DNA of 50,944 bases from Actinomadura kijaniata NBRC 14229 (GCF_001552175.1 NZ_BCQR01000081.1:1-50944), one strand, 5' to 3'. Shown: positions 1 through 7,927, counted from the first letter of the stretch. Numbers and translations: made by a program. The notes: generated by a model from the sequence alone, not told the origin.

Positions 1-355
1 GGTGCGCGCCGCTGCCGGCGCGGTAGCCGCCGCTGCCGGCCGACCGCCGCGTTCCCCGGTAGCCGCCGCGCGGGGCCGGGTCGGCGCCGCGCCGGGGGTA
101 CTCGTCGCTGCGCGCGAGGTACTCGTCGCTCCCGGACGGGGGCAGGCCGTGCCTTCCGCTGCCGTGCTCGCCACTGATGTGGCCGCCGGTGGCGTACTCG
201 CCACCGGCGTACGTGTTGCCCGTGCGCCCGCTGCCGACATAGTCGCCGCTGTACCCGCCGTCCGAACGGTAACCGTCGCCTGTCGCGCCCTGACCACCGC
301 CCGAACCGCGGTAGCTGTCGACGCGGTTGTTTCCGCTGCGATGGCTACCACTCAC
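1..355 (-). CDS. Gly/Ser/Tyr/Arg-rich low-complexity protein, N-terminal part (runs off left edge)
   Basis: A minus-strand reading frame is open from a GTG at 355 to the window edge. It begins MSGSHRSGNNRVDSYRG and continues with Gly, Ser, Tyr, Arg and Asp in short irregular repeats such as GGY and SDEY. Third codon positions are overwhelmingly G or C, as in neighbouring genes, which supports real coding. A weak GGGAG lies about 9 nt before the GTG; the frame is also open further upstream, so the start is uncertain. No domain is recognisable in the 118 visible residues, which look intrinsically disordered. It lies downstream of tsaE on the same strand. Function unknown. Confidence 0.5.
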   Translation of the reverse strand, partial: MSGSHRSGNNRVDSYRGSGGGQGATGDGYRSDGGYSGDYVGSGRTGNTYAGGEYATGGHISGEHGSGRHGLPPSGSDEYLARSDEYPRRGADPAPRGGYRGTRRSAGSGGYRAGSGAH

Positions 356-481
356 CGGATCCCACTCCCGTGCCGAGGAAATCGAATTGTCGCGAAGGTG
401 AGGTTCGTTCCGGCAAAGAGTACGACATCTCCCGGCAAAGCGGTCCAGCCTTACCGACAAAAAATATGAGGGATTTTCACA
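356..481. other. Intergenic gap downstream of tsaE
   Basis: This stretch separates tsaE from the low-complexity gene. It is less GC-rich than its surroundings, with an A-rich patch around 460-470. I see no convincing terminator, and any promoter for the downstream gene is not obvious. Confidence 0.4.
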
Positions 482-961
482 TCAGCCGGTCAGGTGATCA
501 TGCAGGTCGGACCAGCGATCACCCACCGGGGTGAACCGCACGAGGCGTTCCTCGGTGGCCCCGTCGGCCGACCGCGTGATGAGGACCTCCAGCCGTTCCT
601 CGGCCAATCCCTCGGCCAGTCCCTCGCCCCATTCCACGATCGTCACCGAGTCCTCCAGCGAGGCGTCCAGATCCAGATCGTCGAGTTCGGCGAATCCGCC
701 CAGCCGATAGGCGTCCACGTGCACCAGACCCGGCCCCCCGGCCAGCGACGGGTGCACCCGCGCGATCACGAACGTGGGCGAGGTGATCGGCCCGCGCACC
801 TTCAGCCCCTCCCCGATCCCCTGGGTGAGGGTGGTCTTGCCCGCCCCCAGGTCACCGGTGAGCACCAGCAGGTCCCCCGCCCGCAGCAGCCCGCCCAGCC
901 GCACGCCGAGCCGCTGCATGTCCTCGGCGGTCGGAACGGCGAGAGTGGTCACGTCGCTCAA
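482..961 (-). CDS. tsaE: tRNA threonylcarbamoyladenosine biosynthesis ATPase TsaE
   Basis: This 159-residue protein has the family's usual length. TsaE is the ATPase that works with TsaB and TsaD to make t6A37 on ANN-decoding tRNAs in the cytoplasm. The P-loop GDLGAGKTT is at residues 36-44, followed by the typical TSPTF segment and the DAYRL and EWGE motifs of the family. The start is a TTG at 961 preceded by GGGAGAG at good spacing; a GTG three codons in is the alternative. It is the last recognisable gene of a minus-strand run that includes alr and the hydrolase. tsaB, rimI and tsaD, often next in actinobacteria, are not seen before the window ends. Confidence 0.95.
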   Translation of the reverse strand: MSDVTTLAVPTAEDMQRLGVRLGGLLRAGDLLVLTGDLGAGKTTLTQGIGEGLKVRGPITSPTFVIARVHPSLAGGPGLVHVDAYRLGGFAELDDLDLDASLEDSVTIVEWGEGLAEGLAEERLEVLITRSADGATEERLVRFTPVGDRWSDLHDHLTG

Positions 962-978
962 ACTGTCTCTCCCACGGC

Positions 979-1258
979 CTTCCAGGGCGCCCCAAGGCGC
1001 CGCCTTCCCTCGTCACTCCGGTCACTTCGCTCCCGCTGCGCTCGCGGGTCAGTCCAGACGACGCCGCGCCCCTCCAGCCCGCTCACGCTGCGTCTCCCGC
1101 GGGCTTCCAGGACGCCCCAAGGCGCCGTCTTCCCTCGTCACTCTGGTCGCTTCGCTCCCGCTGCACTCGCTGCGCTCGTTCCGCGCGGACGCAGTGCCCA
1201 TCGGCTCGCTGCGCTCGCGGGTCAGTCCAGACGACGCCGCGCCCCTCCAGCCCGCTCA
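979..1258. repeat. Imperfect direct repeats between hydrolase and tsaE
   Basis: The gap between the hydrolase stop and tsaE is built from duplicated segments. Positions 1034-1085 and 1207-1258 are identical over 52 bp (offset 173). Positions 979-1036 are repeated with few changes at 1104-1161. A purine/pyrimidine-skewed string of the GCTGCGCTCG type recurs several times. The right-hand copy begins with the hydrolase stop codon itself (1256-1258). No open frame here looks coding. Confidence 0.85.
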
Positions 1259-2344
1259 TGCCGTGCGCTCCTCCAGCTGCGGCCGGATGCGGTCGATCAG
1301 GCGGCGGACGCCGCCGGTGACCACGCCCGGGTACTCCAGTGGCAGCACGTGTCCCGCCTCGGCGATCTCGATCAGTTCGGCGTCCAGCGCCTCGGCCAGC
1401 CGCCGGCCGTGCTCCACCGGGGTGAGCCGGTCCGCGCCGCCCACCATCACCACCGTCGGGACGCGGGCGACGGTCTCCAGCGCGGCCGTCTTGTCGTGCG
1501 CGATCAGCGTCGGGTAGAACTCGGCGATCACGTCGATCGGGGTGGCCCGGATCATCTGCTCCAGGAAGTCCACCACGGTCGGGCTGACCTGCCGGTCGGC
1601 GAACGCCATCCGCTTGGTGACCATGAACGCCACGTCCGCGCCCAGCCCGCGCACCCGGTCCACCAGGTCGGCCCGGCGGCCCAGGCCGCGCAGCGCGGTC
1701 GGCGTCAGCGGCTGGACGAGCCGGGCCAGCGCCATCGGCAGGCCCAGCGTCATCTCGCGCAGGTCGCCGCCGGAGGTGTTGACCAGCGCGACGCCCACGA
1801 TCCGGTCGCCGAACAGCTCGGGGTGCGCCTCCGCCAGCGCCATGATCGACATACCGCCCATGGAGTGCCCCACCAGCACCACCGGCTGCCCCGGACGGGT
1901 GGTCGCGCGCAGCACCGCGTGCAGGTCGGAGCCGGTCTGGTCGATGGTGGCGTGGGTGGGGGCGCTGCGGCCGGACCTCCCGTGGCTGCGCTGGTCCCAG
2001 AACACCATCCGCAGCCGCCGCCCGTCCGGCCCCCGGCCGGGCAGGTCGCGGCGCTGGTAGTGCCAGGCGTCCTGGGTGAGGCAGTAGCCGTGGCAGAACA
2101 CGACGGTCAGCGGCGCGTCATCGGGTCCGTCGACCTCCACGTGCAGCGGCAGCCCGTCGTCGGCCTCCACGGTCGTCGGCTCCCCGCGCAGCTCGCCGAA
2201 CGGCTCGTCGGCGTCGGGGTCGGGGCGCAGCGCGATCCGGCCGACCGCCAGCCGCCGCAGCCCCACGGCCGCGCCGATCCCGGCGGCCCCGAGGCCCGCG
2301 ACGGCCCCGGCGATGCCGATCCTGCGCCTGTTCCTGCTAACCAT
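1256..2344 (-). CDS. Alpha/beta hydrolase with N-terminal membrane segment
   Basis: A 362-residue alpha/beta-hydrolase-fold protein. A basic N-terminus is followed by a Gly/Ala-rich hydrophobic stretch (about residues 9-29), which could be a membrane anchor or uncleaved signal. The oxyanion/early motif is CHGY at 84-87, the nucleophile elbow is GHSMGG with Ser161, and the probable acid and histidine lie in GGADRLTP and EAGHVLPLE near the C-terminus. The ATG at 2344 has GGAGG upstream and overlaps the alr stop by 8 bp, so the two are translationally coupled. Such a gene between alr and tsaE is common in actinobacteria. Substrate unknown; the fold and triad do not tell lipase, esterase or haloperoxidase apart. 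Confidence 0.88.
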   Translation of the reverse strand: MVSRNRRRIGIAGAVAGLGAAGIGAAVGLRRLAVGRIALRPDPDADEPFGELRGEPTTVEADDGLPLHVEVDGPDDAPLTVVFCHGYCLTQDAWHYQRRDLPGRGPDGRRLRMVFWDQRSHGRSGRSAPTHATIDQTGSDLHAVLRATTRPGQPVVLVGHSMGGMSIMALAEAHPELFGDRIVGVALVNTSGGDLREMTLGLPMALARLVQPLTPTALRGLGRRADLVDRVRGLGADVAFMVTKRMAFADRQVSPTVVDFLEQMIRATPIDVIAEFYPTLIAHDKTAALETVARVPTVVMVGGADRLTPVEHGRRLAEALDAELIEIAEAGHVLPLEYPGVVTGGVRRLIDRIRPQLEERTA

Positions 2345-3482
2345 GCGAAACCTCCGCCGCGAGCCGACCGGTGTAGACCCGCGGGACTCGGGACCCGATC
2401 CGGGTGACGATCTCATAGGAGATCGTGCCGAGCGCGTCCGCCCACTCCTGCGCGGTCGGCTCGCCGCGGTCGCCCGGCCCGAACAGCACGACCTCGTCCC
2501 CGACGGCGAGCGCGGCGTCCCCGATGTCGATCATGAACTGGTCCATGCAGACCCGCCCCGCGATCCGGTGGCGGCGGCCGCCCGCCAGCACCTCCAGCAG
2601 GTTGGAGCCGTGGCGGGGCACGCCGTCGCCGTATCCGGCGGGCACCACGGCCAGGTTCGTGTCGGCGCCGGTGTGGTAGGTGTGCCCGTAGGAGACGCCG
2701 CTGCCGGCCGGGACGCGCTTGCACGCCGCGACGTCCGACACCAGCGTCATCGCGGGCCGCAGCCCGAACGAGCCGCGCTCGGGGATCGGCGACAGCCCGT
2801 AGATCGCGATGCCGGGCCGGACCAGGTCGAAGCGGGCCTCCGGCAGCGTCAGCAGGCCCGCCGAGTTGGCCAGGTGCCGCACCGCCGGGCGCAGCCCCGC
2901 CTTCTCGGCCCGCTCGACCATCTCGGTGAACGTCGTCACCTGCGCGGCCACCGACGGGTGGTCGGGCGTGTCGGCGCACGCCAGGTGCGACATGACCCCG
3001 ACCACCTCGACCAGGCCCTCGGCCTCGGCGGCCAGCACGGCGTCCACCAGGTCGGGCCAGTCCGCGGGCCCGCTGCCGCCGCGGCTCATGCCGGTGTCGG
3101 CCTCCAGATGGACGCGGGCGGCCCGCCCGGTCCGCCGCGCGACCCCGGCCAGCTCCTCCAGCAGCCAGCGGCCCCCGACGCACAGGTCCAGGTCCGCGAG
3201 CACGGCCTCCTCGTAGGGCTCGCCCGGCACGCTCACGCCGACCAGCACCGGGACGCCGGTCACCCCCGCCGCGCGCAGGGTCAGGCCCTCGGCCACCTTG
3301 GCGACGCCCAGCCAGGTCGCTCCCCCGGCCAGGGCCGCCCGCGCCGCCGGCACCAGTCCGTGTCCGTACGCCTCGGCCTTCACCATCGCCATCACCTCGG
3401 CGCCGGCCGCGCGGTTCCTGAGCAGCGCGACGTTGCCGCTGATGGCGTCGAGGTCGATACGTGCCTGTGCGGGAGTCCTCAT
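2337..3482 (-). CDS. alr: Alanine racemase
   Basis: This 381-residue PLP enzyme makes D-alanine for peptidoglycan in the cytoplasm. The PLP-binding lysine is Lys35 in MVKAEAYGHG, and the second catalytic base is Tyr265 in SYGHTY, matching classical alanine racemase numbering. The C-terminal beta domain contains the CMDQFMIDI and PGDRGEPTAQEWA motifs. The ATG at 3482 starts MRTPAQARIDLDA, the usual family N-terminus; no clear Shine-Dalgarno precedes it. It follows nnr on the same strand after 147 bp and overlaps the hydrolase start by 8 bp. An extended upstream frame exists but is out of line with family length. Confidence 0.97.
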   Translation of the reverse strand: MRTPAQARIDLDAISGNVALLRNRAAGAEVMAMVKAEAYGHGLVPAARAALAGGATWLGVAKVAEGLTLRAAGVTGVPVLVGVSVPGEPYEEAVLADLDLCVGGRWLLEELAGVARRTGRAARVHLEADTGMSRGGSGPADWPDLVDAVLAAEAEGLVEVVGVMSHLACADTPDHPSVAAQVTTFTEMVERAEKAGLRPAVRHLANSAGLLTLPEARFDLVRPGIAIYGLSPIPERGSFGLRPAMTLVSDVAACKRVPAGSGVSYGHTYHTGADTNLAVVPAGYGDGVPRHGSNLLEVLAGGRRHRIAGRVCMDQFMIDIGDAALAVGDEVVLFGPGDRGEPTAQEWADALGTISYEIVTRIGSRVPRVYTGRLAAEVSHG

Positions 3483-3564
3483 GGTTATCCAGTGTGCCGT
3501 CCCCGGAGCGGTGACCGTGCAGCTCACGGCCCCGCCGGGGCGGGCGCGTCCCCGTCGTCCCCTC

Positions 3565-3583
3565 GGAACGCCGGCGGCGTTCC
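3565..3583 (-). terminator. Inverted repeat between nnr and alr
   Basis: An 8-bp perfect stem (GGAACGCC / GGCGTTCC) with a 3-nt loop lies in the 147-bp gap between the nnr stop and the alr start. There is no T-tract. It may terminate nnr transcription or act in the alr leader. Confidence 0.4.
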
Positions 3584-3629
3584 CACCCATTGGGACGCAG
3601 CGGCCCGGCCCGGGGTTCAACGGAGGTGA

Positions 3630-5105
3630 TCAGTCGAGCAGCCGGAACGCCTCGGGCAGCGCGCCGATCACGTCGAACGCGCTGATCGGCGCGGTCCCGG
3701 CGTCCCCCGGCCCCGCCGCGGCGATCCGGGCGGCCAGCCCGTGCAGGTAGGCGCCCGCCGCGGCGGCCTCCAGCGCGGGCATCCCCCCGGCCAGCAGCGC
3801 CCCGACCAGCCCGGACAGCACGTCCCCGGTCCCGGCGGTGGCCAGCCGGGGCGTGCCCGACGGGTTGACGCGGACCGGGCGGTCCTGCTCGGCGACCAGC
3901 GTGGTGGAGCCCTTGAGCAGCACGGTCGCCGTCAGCTCCTCGGCGGCGCGGCGCACGTTCTCCAGCCGCCGCGCCTCGACGCGCTCCCGGTCCACGCCGA
4001 TCAGCCGGGACAGCTCGCCCGCGTGCGGGGTCAGCACCGTGGGCGCGTCGCGGGCCAGCAGCTTGCGCCGCCGGGCCAGCACGGTCAGCCCGTCGGCATC
4101 GACCAGCACCGGCAGCTCGGTGCGCAGCACGGCCTCCAGCAGCGCCTCGGCGTCGTCGCCGGTGCCCAGCCCCGGCCCCACGACCCACGCCTGGACGCGC
4201 CCCACCCGGTCCAGCGCGCCGCCCTCGCCGGGGTCGATGACGGTGGTGACGACCTCGGGCCAGCGCTGCCGCACCAGGTCGACGGGCTCGGCCTCCGACG
4301 CGAACCGCACCATGCCCGCCCCGCCGCGCACCGCGCCGCCCGTGCTGAGCACCGCCGCCCCGGTGTACCGGCGGCTCCCGGCCAGGACCCCGACGACGCC
4401 GCGCCGGTACTTGTCGGACTCGGGGCCCGGCTCGGGCGGCCGGACGTCCACCGGCCAGGGCGCGACGACGTCGGGGTCGGGCAGGTCGTCGCCCAGCCCG
4501 ATGTCCACCAGCTCGACCACGCCGCAGTGCGCCGCGCCCGGGTCGATGAGCAGTCCGGGTTTGTGGGTGCCGAACGTGACGGTCACGTCGGCGTGGACGG
4601 CGGCCCCGTCCACCCGCCCGGAGGAGGCGTCCACGCCGCTGGGGACGTCGCACGCCACGACCGTTCCGGTCGCCTCCGACGCCCACCGCGCGAGCGTCGC
4701 GTGCGGCTCGCGCAGGCCGCCGGTGCCGCCGATCCCGGTCAGCCCGTCGACGATCAGGTCGGCGCGGGCCACGACCGGCTCCGCGCCCGCCGGGTCGTCC
4801 AGCACCCGGCCCCCGGCCCGGCGCAGCGCCGCCGCGCCGTCCTCGTGGATCCTCGACCCGGCCGCGACGGCGACGACCCGCGCGCCCCGCCGGGCCAGCC
4901 GGGCGCCCGCGTACAGCGCGTCGCCGCCGTTGTCGCCGGACCCGACCAGCAGCACCACGTCCGCGCCGTAGACCGAGGGCAGCAGCCGGGCGCAGACCGA
5001 GGCCAGCCCGGCGGCGGCGCGCTGCATCAGGGCTCCCTCGGGCAGCCGGGCCATCAGGGCCCGTTCGGCCGCCCGGACCTTGCCGACCTCGTGCGCGTAC
5101 CGCAT
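3630..5105 (-). CDS. nnr: Bifunctional NAD(P)H-hydrate repair enzyme Nnr (epimerase + ADP-dependent dehydratase)
   Basis: A 491-residue two-domain enzyme repairing damaged NAD(P)HX in the cytoplasm. The N-terminal YjeF_N epimerase domain (about residues 1-205) contains the GSGDNGGDALYAGARL motif and the DVPSGVD motif. The C-terminal YjeF_C dehydratase domain (about 215-491) carries the ribokinase-like GTGDVLSG motif and DADGL. The ATG at 5105 gives MRYAHEVGKVRAAERA, a normal N-terminus, with a purine-rich GGGAGAGGCGGCGG just upstream. It sits 47 bp after acpS on the same strand, the usual actinobacterial acpS-nnr-alr order. Confidence 0.96.
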   Translation of the reverse strand: MRYAHEVGKVRAAERALMARLPEGALMQRAAAGLASVCARLLPSVYGADVVLLVGSGDNGGDALYAGARLARRGARVVAVAAGSRIHEDGAAALRRAGGRVLDDPAGAEPVVARADLIVDGLTGIGGTGGLREPHATLARWASEATGTVVACDVPSGVDASSGRVDGAAVHADVTVTFGTHKPGLLIDPGAAHCGVVELVDIGLGDDLPDPDVVAPWPVDVRPPEPGPESDKYRRGVVGVLAGSRRYTGAAVLSTGGAVRGGAGMVRFASEAEPVDLVRQRWPEVVTTVIDPGEGGALDRVGRVQAWVVGPGLGTGDDAEALLEAVLRTELPVLVDADGLTVLARRRKLLARDAPTVLTPHAGELSRLIGVDRERVEARRLENVRRAAEELTATVLLKGSTTLVAEQDRPVRVNPSGTPRLATAGTGDVLSGLVGALLAGGMPALEAAAAGAYLHGLAARIAAAGPGDAGTAPISAFDVIGALPEAFRLLD

Positions 5106-5152
5106 TCCGCCGCCTCTCCCGTGAAGATCGGAACTGCCATCCGTCCGGGCCG

Positions 5153-5509
5153 CTAGACGCCGGACTCCGCGATCACGATGGCGGTGGCGACGCCGCCGTC
5201 GTGGCTCAACGACACGTGCCAGGAGGTCACCCCGCGCGCGGCCGCGGCCGCCGCGACGGTGCCCGTCACGTGCAGCGAGGGCCGCCCGTCCGCCGCGCGC
5301 CGCACCTCCGCGTCGGTCCACATCAGGCCGCGCGGCGCGCCCAGCGCCTTGGCCAGCGCCTCCTTGGCGGCGAACCGGGCGGCCAGCGAACGCCCCGCCA
5401 GGTCCCGTTCCACCTCGGTGAACAGGCGCGTGCGCAGCCCCGGCGTCCGCTCCAGGGAACGCTCGAACCGCGCGATGTCCACCACGTCGATGCCCACCCC
5501 AACGATCAC
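5153..5509 (-). CDS. acpS: Holo-[acyl-carrier-protein] synthase
   Basis: This 118-residue enzyme transfers 4'-phosphopantetheine from CoA to the acyl carrier protein serine. The metal-binding Asp8 lies in GVGIDVVDIARFE and the catalytic Glu50 in RFAAKEALAKAL; HVSLSHDGG near the C-terminus is also characteristic. I chose the GTG at 5509 because it gives the canonical MIVGVGIDVV start. However, GGGGAG ends only 2 nt before that GTG and is better spaced for a second in-frame GTG four codons later, so the true start could be internal. It is first in the acpS-nnr-alr-hydrolase run and is divergent from the XRE regulator. Confidence 0.95.
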   Translation of the reverse strand: MIVGVGIDVVDIARFERSLERTPGLRTRLFTEVERDLAGRSLAARFAAKEALAKALGAPRGLMWTDAEVRRAADGRPSLHVTGTVAAAAAARGVTSWHVSLSHDGGVATAIVIAESGV

Positions 5510-5668
5510 TCTCCCCAGGGTGCCACGCCGCGCACCCCGCGTGACGGCGATCCGGCCTCTCCCCGCGCGTGGTCTTGCCGCCCGGCGGCTCAGGCGCGAC
5601 GCTGGGAATCTCAACCGGAACGGTCTTCCACCACCCCGCAGCCCACTCCCCGGCCGAGGACACCCGCC

Positions 5669-6541
5669 ATGAGCACCTCACGCGGTCCCACCGTCCGACA
5701 GCGCAGGCTGGGCATCGAACTGCGCCGCCTGCGCGAGCACAGCAGGCTCACCGGCGACGAGGTCGCCGCCCGGCTGTCCTGGTCCACCGCCAAGGTCAGC
5801 CGACTGGAGAACGCCCGTACCGGCGCGCGCGTCGACGACGTGATCGAGCTGCTCAAGCTCTACGGCGTCAACGGCCCCCGCCTCGACGAGCTGATCGCCC
5901 TCGCCCAGGACGCCACCAAGCGCGGCTGGTGGGAGGACTACCCCATGCTGAGCGGGGGGTACGCCGAGTTCATCGCCCTGGAGGCGGAGGCCGACGCGAT
6001 CCTGGCCTGGGACAACCTGGTCATCCCCGGCCTGTTGCAGAGCGAGTCCTACGCCCGGCACATCGTGGGCGGCTGGGACGTGGTCGCGACCAAGCCGCCC
6101 GCCGAGATCGAACGCTGGATCGACGTGCGCCTGCGCCGCCAGCAGGTGCTGCACCGGCCGCAGCCGCTGCGGATGTCGGTCGTGCTGGACGAGTCGGTGC
6201 TGCACCGCCGCGTGGGCGACGCCCGGGTGATGGCCGAGCAGCTCGACCACCTGCGGCAGATCTCGATCCTGCCCAACGTCGACCTGCGGATCCTGACGCT
6301 GGACGGCCCGCACCCGATCATGGCCACGTCGTTCACGGTGCTGGAGTTCGCCCCGGTACACGATGTGACTTTCCCGGACATAGTGCACATCGAGAGCATC
6401 ACTTTCAGTTATCTGGAGGACGAGCAGACCACGCACATGTACCGTCTGGCCCACAACGGAATGGCCCGGGCCGCGCTGGACGAGCATGAGACACGCCGTC
6501 ACCTGGCCGAGGTACGCGACCAATGGCTGGCCCGCTCATGA
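5669..6541 (+). CDS. XRE-family regulator with DUF5753 domain
   Basis: A 290-residue protein of the helix-turn-helix plus DUF5753 type that is abundant in filamentous actinobacteria. The HTH spans roughly residues 8-60 (LRRLREHSRLTGDEVAARL, then STAKVSRLENARTG). The C-terminal DUF5753 domain contains WDNLVIPGLLQSESYAR and the region around VVLDESVLHR. GAGGA precedes the ATG at 5669 by about 8 nt. Two DUF397 genes follow on the same strand, the standard partner of this family; such pairs act in developmental or stress control and some behave like toxin-antitoxin modules. Target unknown. Confidence 0.93.
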   Translation: MSTSRGPTVRQRRLGIELRRLREHSRLTGDEVAARLSWSTAKVSRLENARTGARVDDVIELLKLYGVNGPRLDELIALAQDATKRGWWEDYPMLSGGYAEFIALEAEADAILAWDNLVIPGLLQSESYARHIVGGWDVVATKPPAEIERWIDVRLRRQQVLHRPQPLRMSVVLDESVLHRRVGDARVMAEQLDHLRQISILPNVDLRILTLDGPHPIMATSFTVLEFAPVHDVTFPDIVHIESITFSYLEDEQTTHMYRLAHNGMARAALDEHETRRHLAEVRDQWLARS

Positions 6542-6634
6542 AACCTCCCTAAACTGCACCGCCCGCCCCACAACCGGACATTTTTCCCGACTGCCCGAGC
6601 GGACGGGTCGAGTTTCCCTGCCTTCGGCCGCTGG

Positions 6635-6640
6635 TATAAG
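6635..6640 (+). promoter_or_regulatory. Possible -10 element in the XRE-DUF397 gap
   Basis: TATAAG at 6635-6640 is the best -10-like match in the 275-bp gap between the XRE gene and the first DUF397 gene. No good -35 sits at 17 bp. A terminator-like hairpin lies between it and the DUF397 start, so a transcript from here would cross that hairpin. Confidence 0.25.
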
Positions 6641-6763
6641 GTGCAGACCGAAAGTCGGGCGTTCAGCACCCTGAACCGCGGCGTCCCGGGCACGCCATCA
6701 TTCGCGTCCGGGAGGGGGGCCGCCGGCCCGGCCGCTTTTCTCAGCAACCCGTGCAAAGCAGAT

Positions 6764-6797
6764 CCCCCTGCGCGTCGCACAGGGGGTCCCTCTTTTT
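6764..6797 (+). terminator. Hairpin plus T-tract upstream of the first DUF397 gene
   Basis: A 7-bp GC stem (CCCCCTG / CAGGGGG, 6764-6770 with 6780-6786) is followed by TCTTTTT at 6791-6797. On the plus strand this resembles an intrinsic terminator or attenuator. It ends 19 nt before the preferred DUF397 start, so it either terminates the XRE transcript or regulates the DUF397 gene. Confidence 0.5.
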
Positions 6798-6816
6798 GAA
6801 AGGCGCCATCCCGGCC

Positions 6817-7035
6817 ATGATGAATGTCAACGGCGCTCCCAACTGGCGGCGTAGTACGCACTGCGGAGCTAACGGAACCTGCGTGGAGATCGCCGCTCTG
6901 GCCTCCCCGGGCAGCCTGATCGGAGCCCGCGACGCCAAGCGCGGCGAGCGAAGCCCGGTCCTCACTCTCACCCGGGCCGAATGGCGCACCTTCCTGACGC
7001 AGGTCAAGAGCGGTTCGCTGGACGGGCCCGCCTGA
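6817..7035 (+). CDS. DUF397 protein
   Basis: A 72-residue DUF397 protein with the family signature WRRSTHCGANGTCVEIA near the N-terminus and SPVLTLTRAEWRTFLTQVK near the C-terminus. Two adjacent ATG codons (6817, 6820) are possible starts. An in-frame ATG at 6751 would add 22 residues but would make the terminator-like hairpin part of the coding sequence, so I reject it. DUF397 proteins are small partners of XRE/DUF5753 regulators such as the one just upstream. The usual Ser-rich segment before the conserved Cys here contains an additional Cys (HCG), giving a C-x6-C pair. Confidence 0.85.
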   Translation: MMNVNGAPNWRRSTHCGANGTCVEIAALASPGSLIGARDAKRGERSPVLTLTRAEWRTFLTQVKSGSLDGPA

Positions 7036-7079
7036 CGCCGACGACCGGCGCTCCGGCTCCGCCACGGCGCGGGGCCCGA

Positions 7080-7117
7080 ACGGGAAGCGCGCACCGTGTT
7101 CGATGCGCGCTTCCCGT
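7080..7117 (+). terminator. Strong hairpin after the first DUF397 gene
   Basis: A perfect 14-bp stem (ACGGGAAGCGCGCA at 7080-7093 with its complement at 7104-7117) and a 10-nt loop lie 45 nt after the DUF397 stop. No long T-tract follows, as is common for actinobacterial terminators. Confidence 0.7.
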
Positions 7118-7603
7118 AAACTTCCCGTGAAATTTTCGCCTCCGCGGCGCCCGCCCCTTTTCCACTCCCGGCGCACGTGAGATTCTCATTTTCGGGTCCC
7201 GACACCGATGGCCGACAGCGGCCAGGAAACCCGGAACTCCCCACGCCCTCCCCGGTCGAGTGACTCCGTTGCGCGCGAGTTTCCCGTGTGGACGGTGATG
7301 ACCTCTGCGCCGCGAAAGCAGGACCTCACGACCGGTCCAAAACGTGAGGTTGTCAAAACCAAGTGGTAACGTCCCGATCCCGATCCCGGTGTCGGCCCGG
7401 GGGAAACGGCGCGACTTCATCTGCCGCTTCTCGCACGGCACCGTCGAGCCGCTGATCCGGGACCGATACCTCACCCCCATTTCGACATCGAACCTGGAAC
7501 CTACCGTATTGGTGACATTTCTCCCGGTAAGCGGTTTCTAGGCGGGTTCGGGGAGAAGACTGTGGGCGGCACTGCCCCTCTCACCGCGTCGACTGGAGGC
7601 GGT
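7118..7603. other. Gene-poor stretch between the two DUF397 genes
   Basis: About 490 bp without a supported gene. A GTG-initiated frame at 7344-7541 (65 codons) lacks a ribosome-binding site and any recognisable family, so I do not call it. The GC content is lower than in coding neighbours. GGAGG at 7595-7599 belongs to the next gene. No clear promoter stands out. Confidence 0.5.
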
Positions 7604-7927
7604 ATGCGACCCCACCCCACCCCCATGACCACGTACGAGACGACCGTGAATGTCTCCACGCTCCCGGACCCGCCGCCCACCGACGGCGCCCCGCCCTCCC
7701 CCGGGTGGCGGCGCAGCACCCGGTGCGGCCCCACCAACACGTGCGTCGAGGTCGCCCGGCTCGGGCCGCGCACGATCGGCGTCCGCGACAACGTTCCCGT
7801 CGGGACGCAGGGCCCCGGTCCCGCGCTGGCGTTCGGGCTGGCCGAGTGGCGAGCGTTCGCCCTGCGGGTGAGGGCGGGGTCAGGCCAGGCGGACGCCGGA
7901 GGGGAGGGTCCGGACCGGAGTGCGTAG
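7604..7927 (+). CDS. DUF397 protein with N- and C-terminal extensions
   Basis: A 107-residue protein whose core (about residues 40-90) is DUF397: GWRRSTRCGPTNTCVEVARL, then IGVRD and LAEWRAFALRVRAG. The ATG at 7604 follows GGAGG by 4 nt; an ATG at 7625 is an alternative. Like the first DUF397 copy it has a Cys-Gly before the conserved TCVE cysteine. The family core ends about 15 residues before the stop, and the tail (SGQADAGGEGPDRSA) is read from the 3' end of the convergent ABC permease gene, with a 48-bp overlap. This suggests loss of an earlier stop codon. Function presumed linked to an XRE/DUF5753 partner. Confidence 0.82.
   Translation: MRPHPTPMTTYETTVNVSTLPDPPPTDGAPPSPGWRRSTRCGPTNTCVEVARLGPRTIGVRDNVPVGTQGPGPALAFGLAEWRAFALRVRAGSGQADAGGEGPDRSA

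Noticed and set aside
2..469. Plus-strand open frame of 155 codons at the left edge
   Set aside because: It is antisense to the Gly/Ser/Tyr-rich coding frame. Its Ala/Val/Arg-rich translation is typical of a shadow frame, and it lacks a start with a ribosome-binding site.
2413..4686. Very long minus-strand frame of 757 codons over alr and nnr
   Set aside because: Its translation is almost only Arg, Gly, Ala and Pro. The true alr and nnr frames, with all catalytic motifs, occupy the same strand.
6751..6816. N-terminal extension of the first DUF397 protein
   Set aside because: It would place the hairpin plus T-tract at 6764-6797 inside the coding sequence, and the extra residues have no family counterpart.
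7344..7541. GTG-initiated 65-codon frame between the DUF397 genes
   Set aside because: No ribosome-binding site, mixed third-position base use and no family similarity that I can see.
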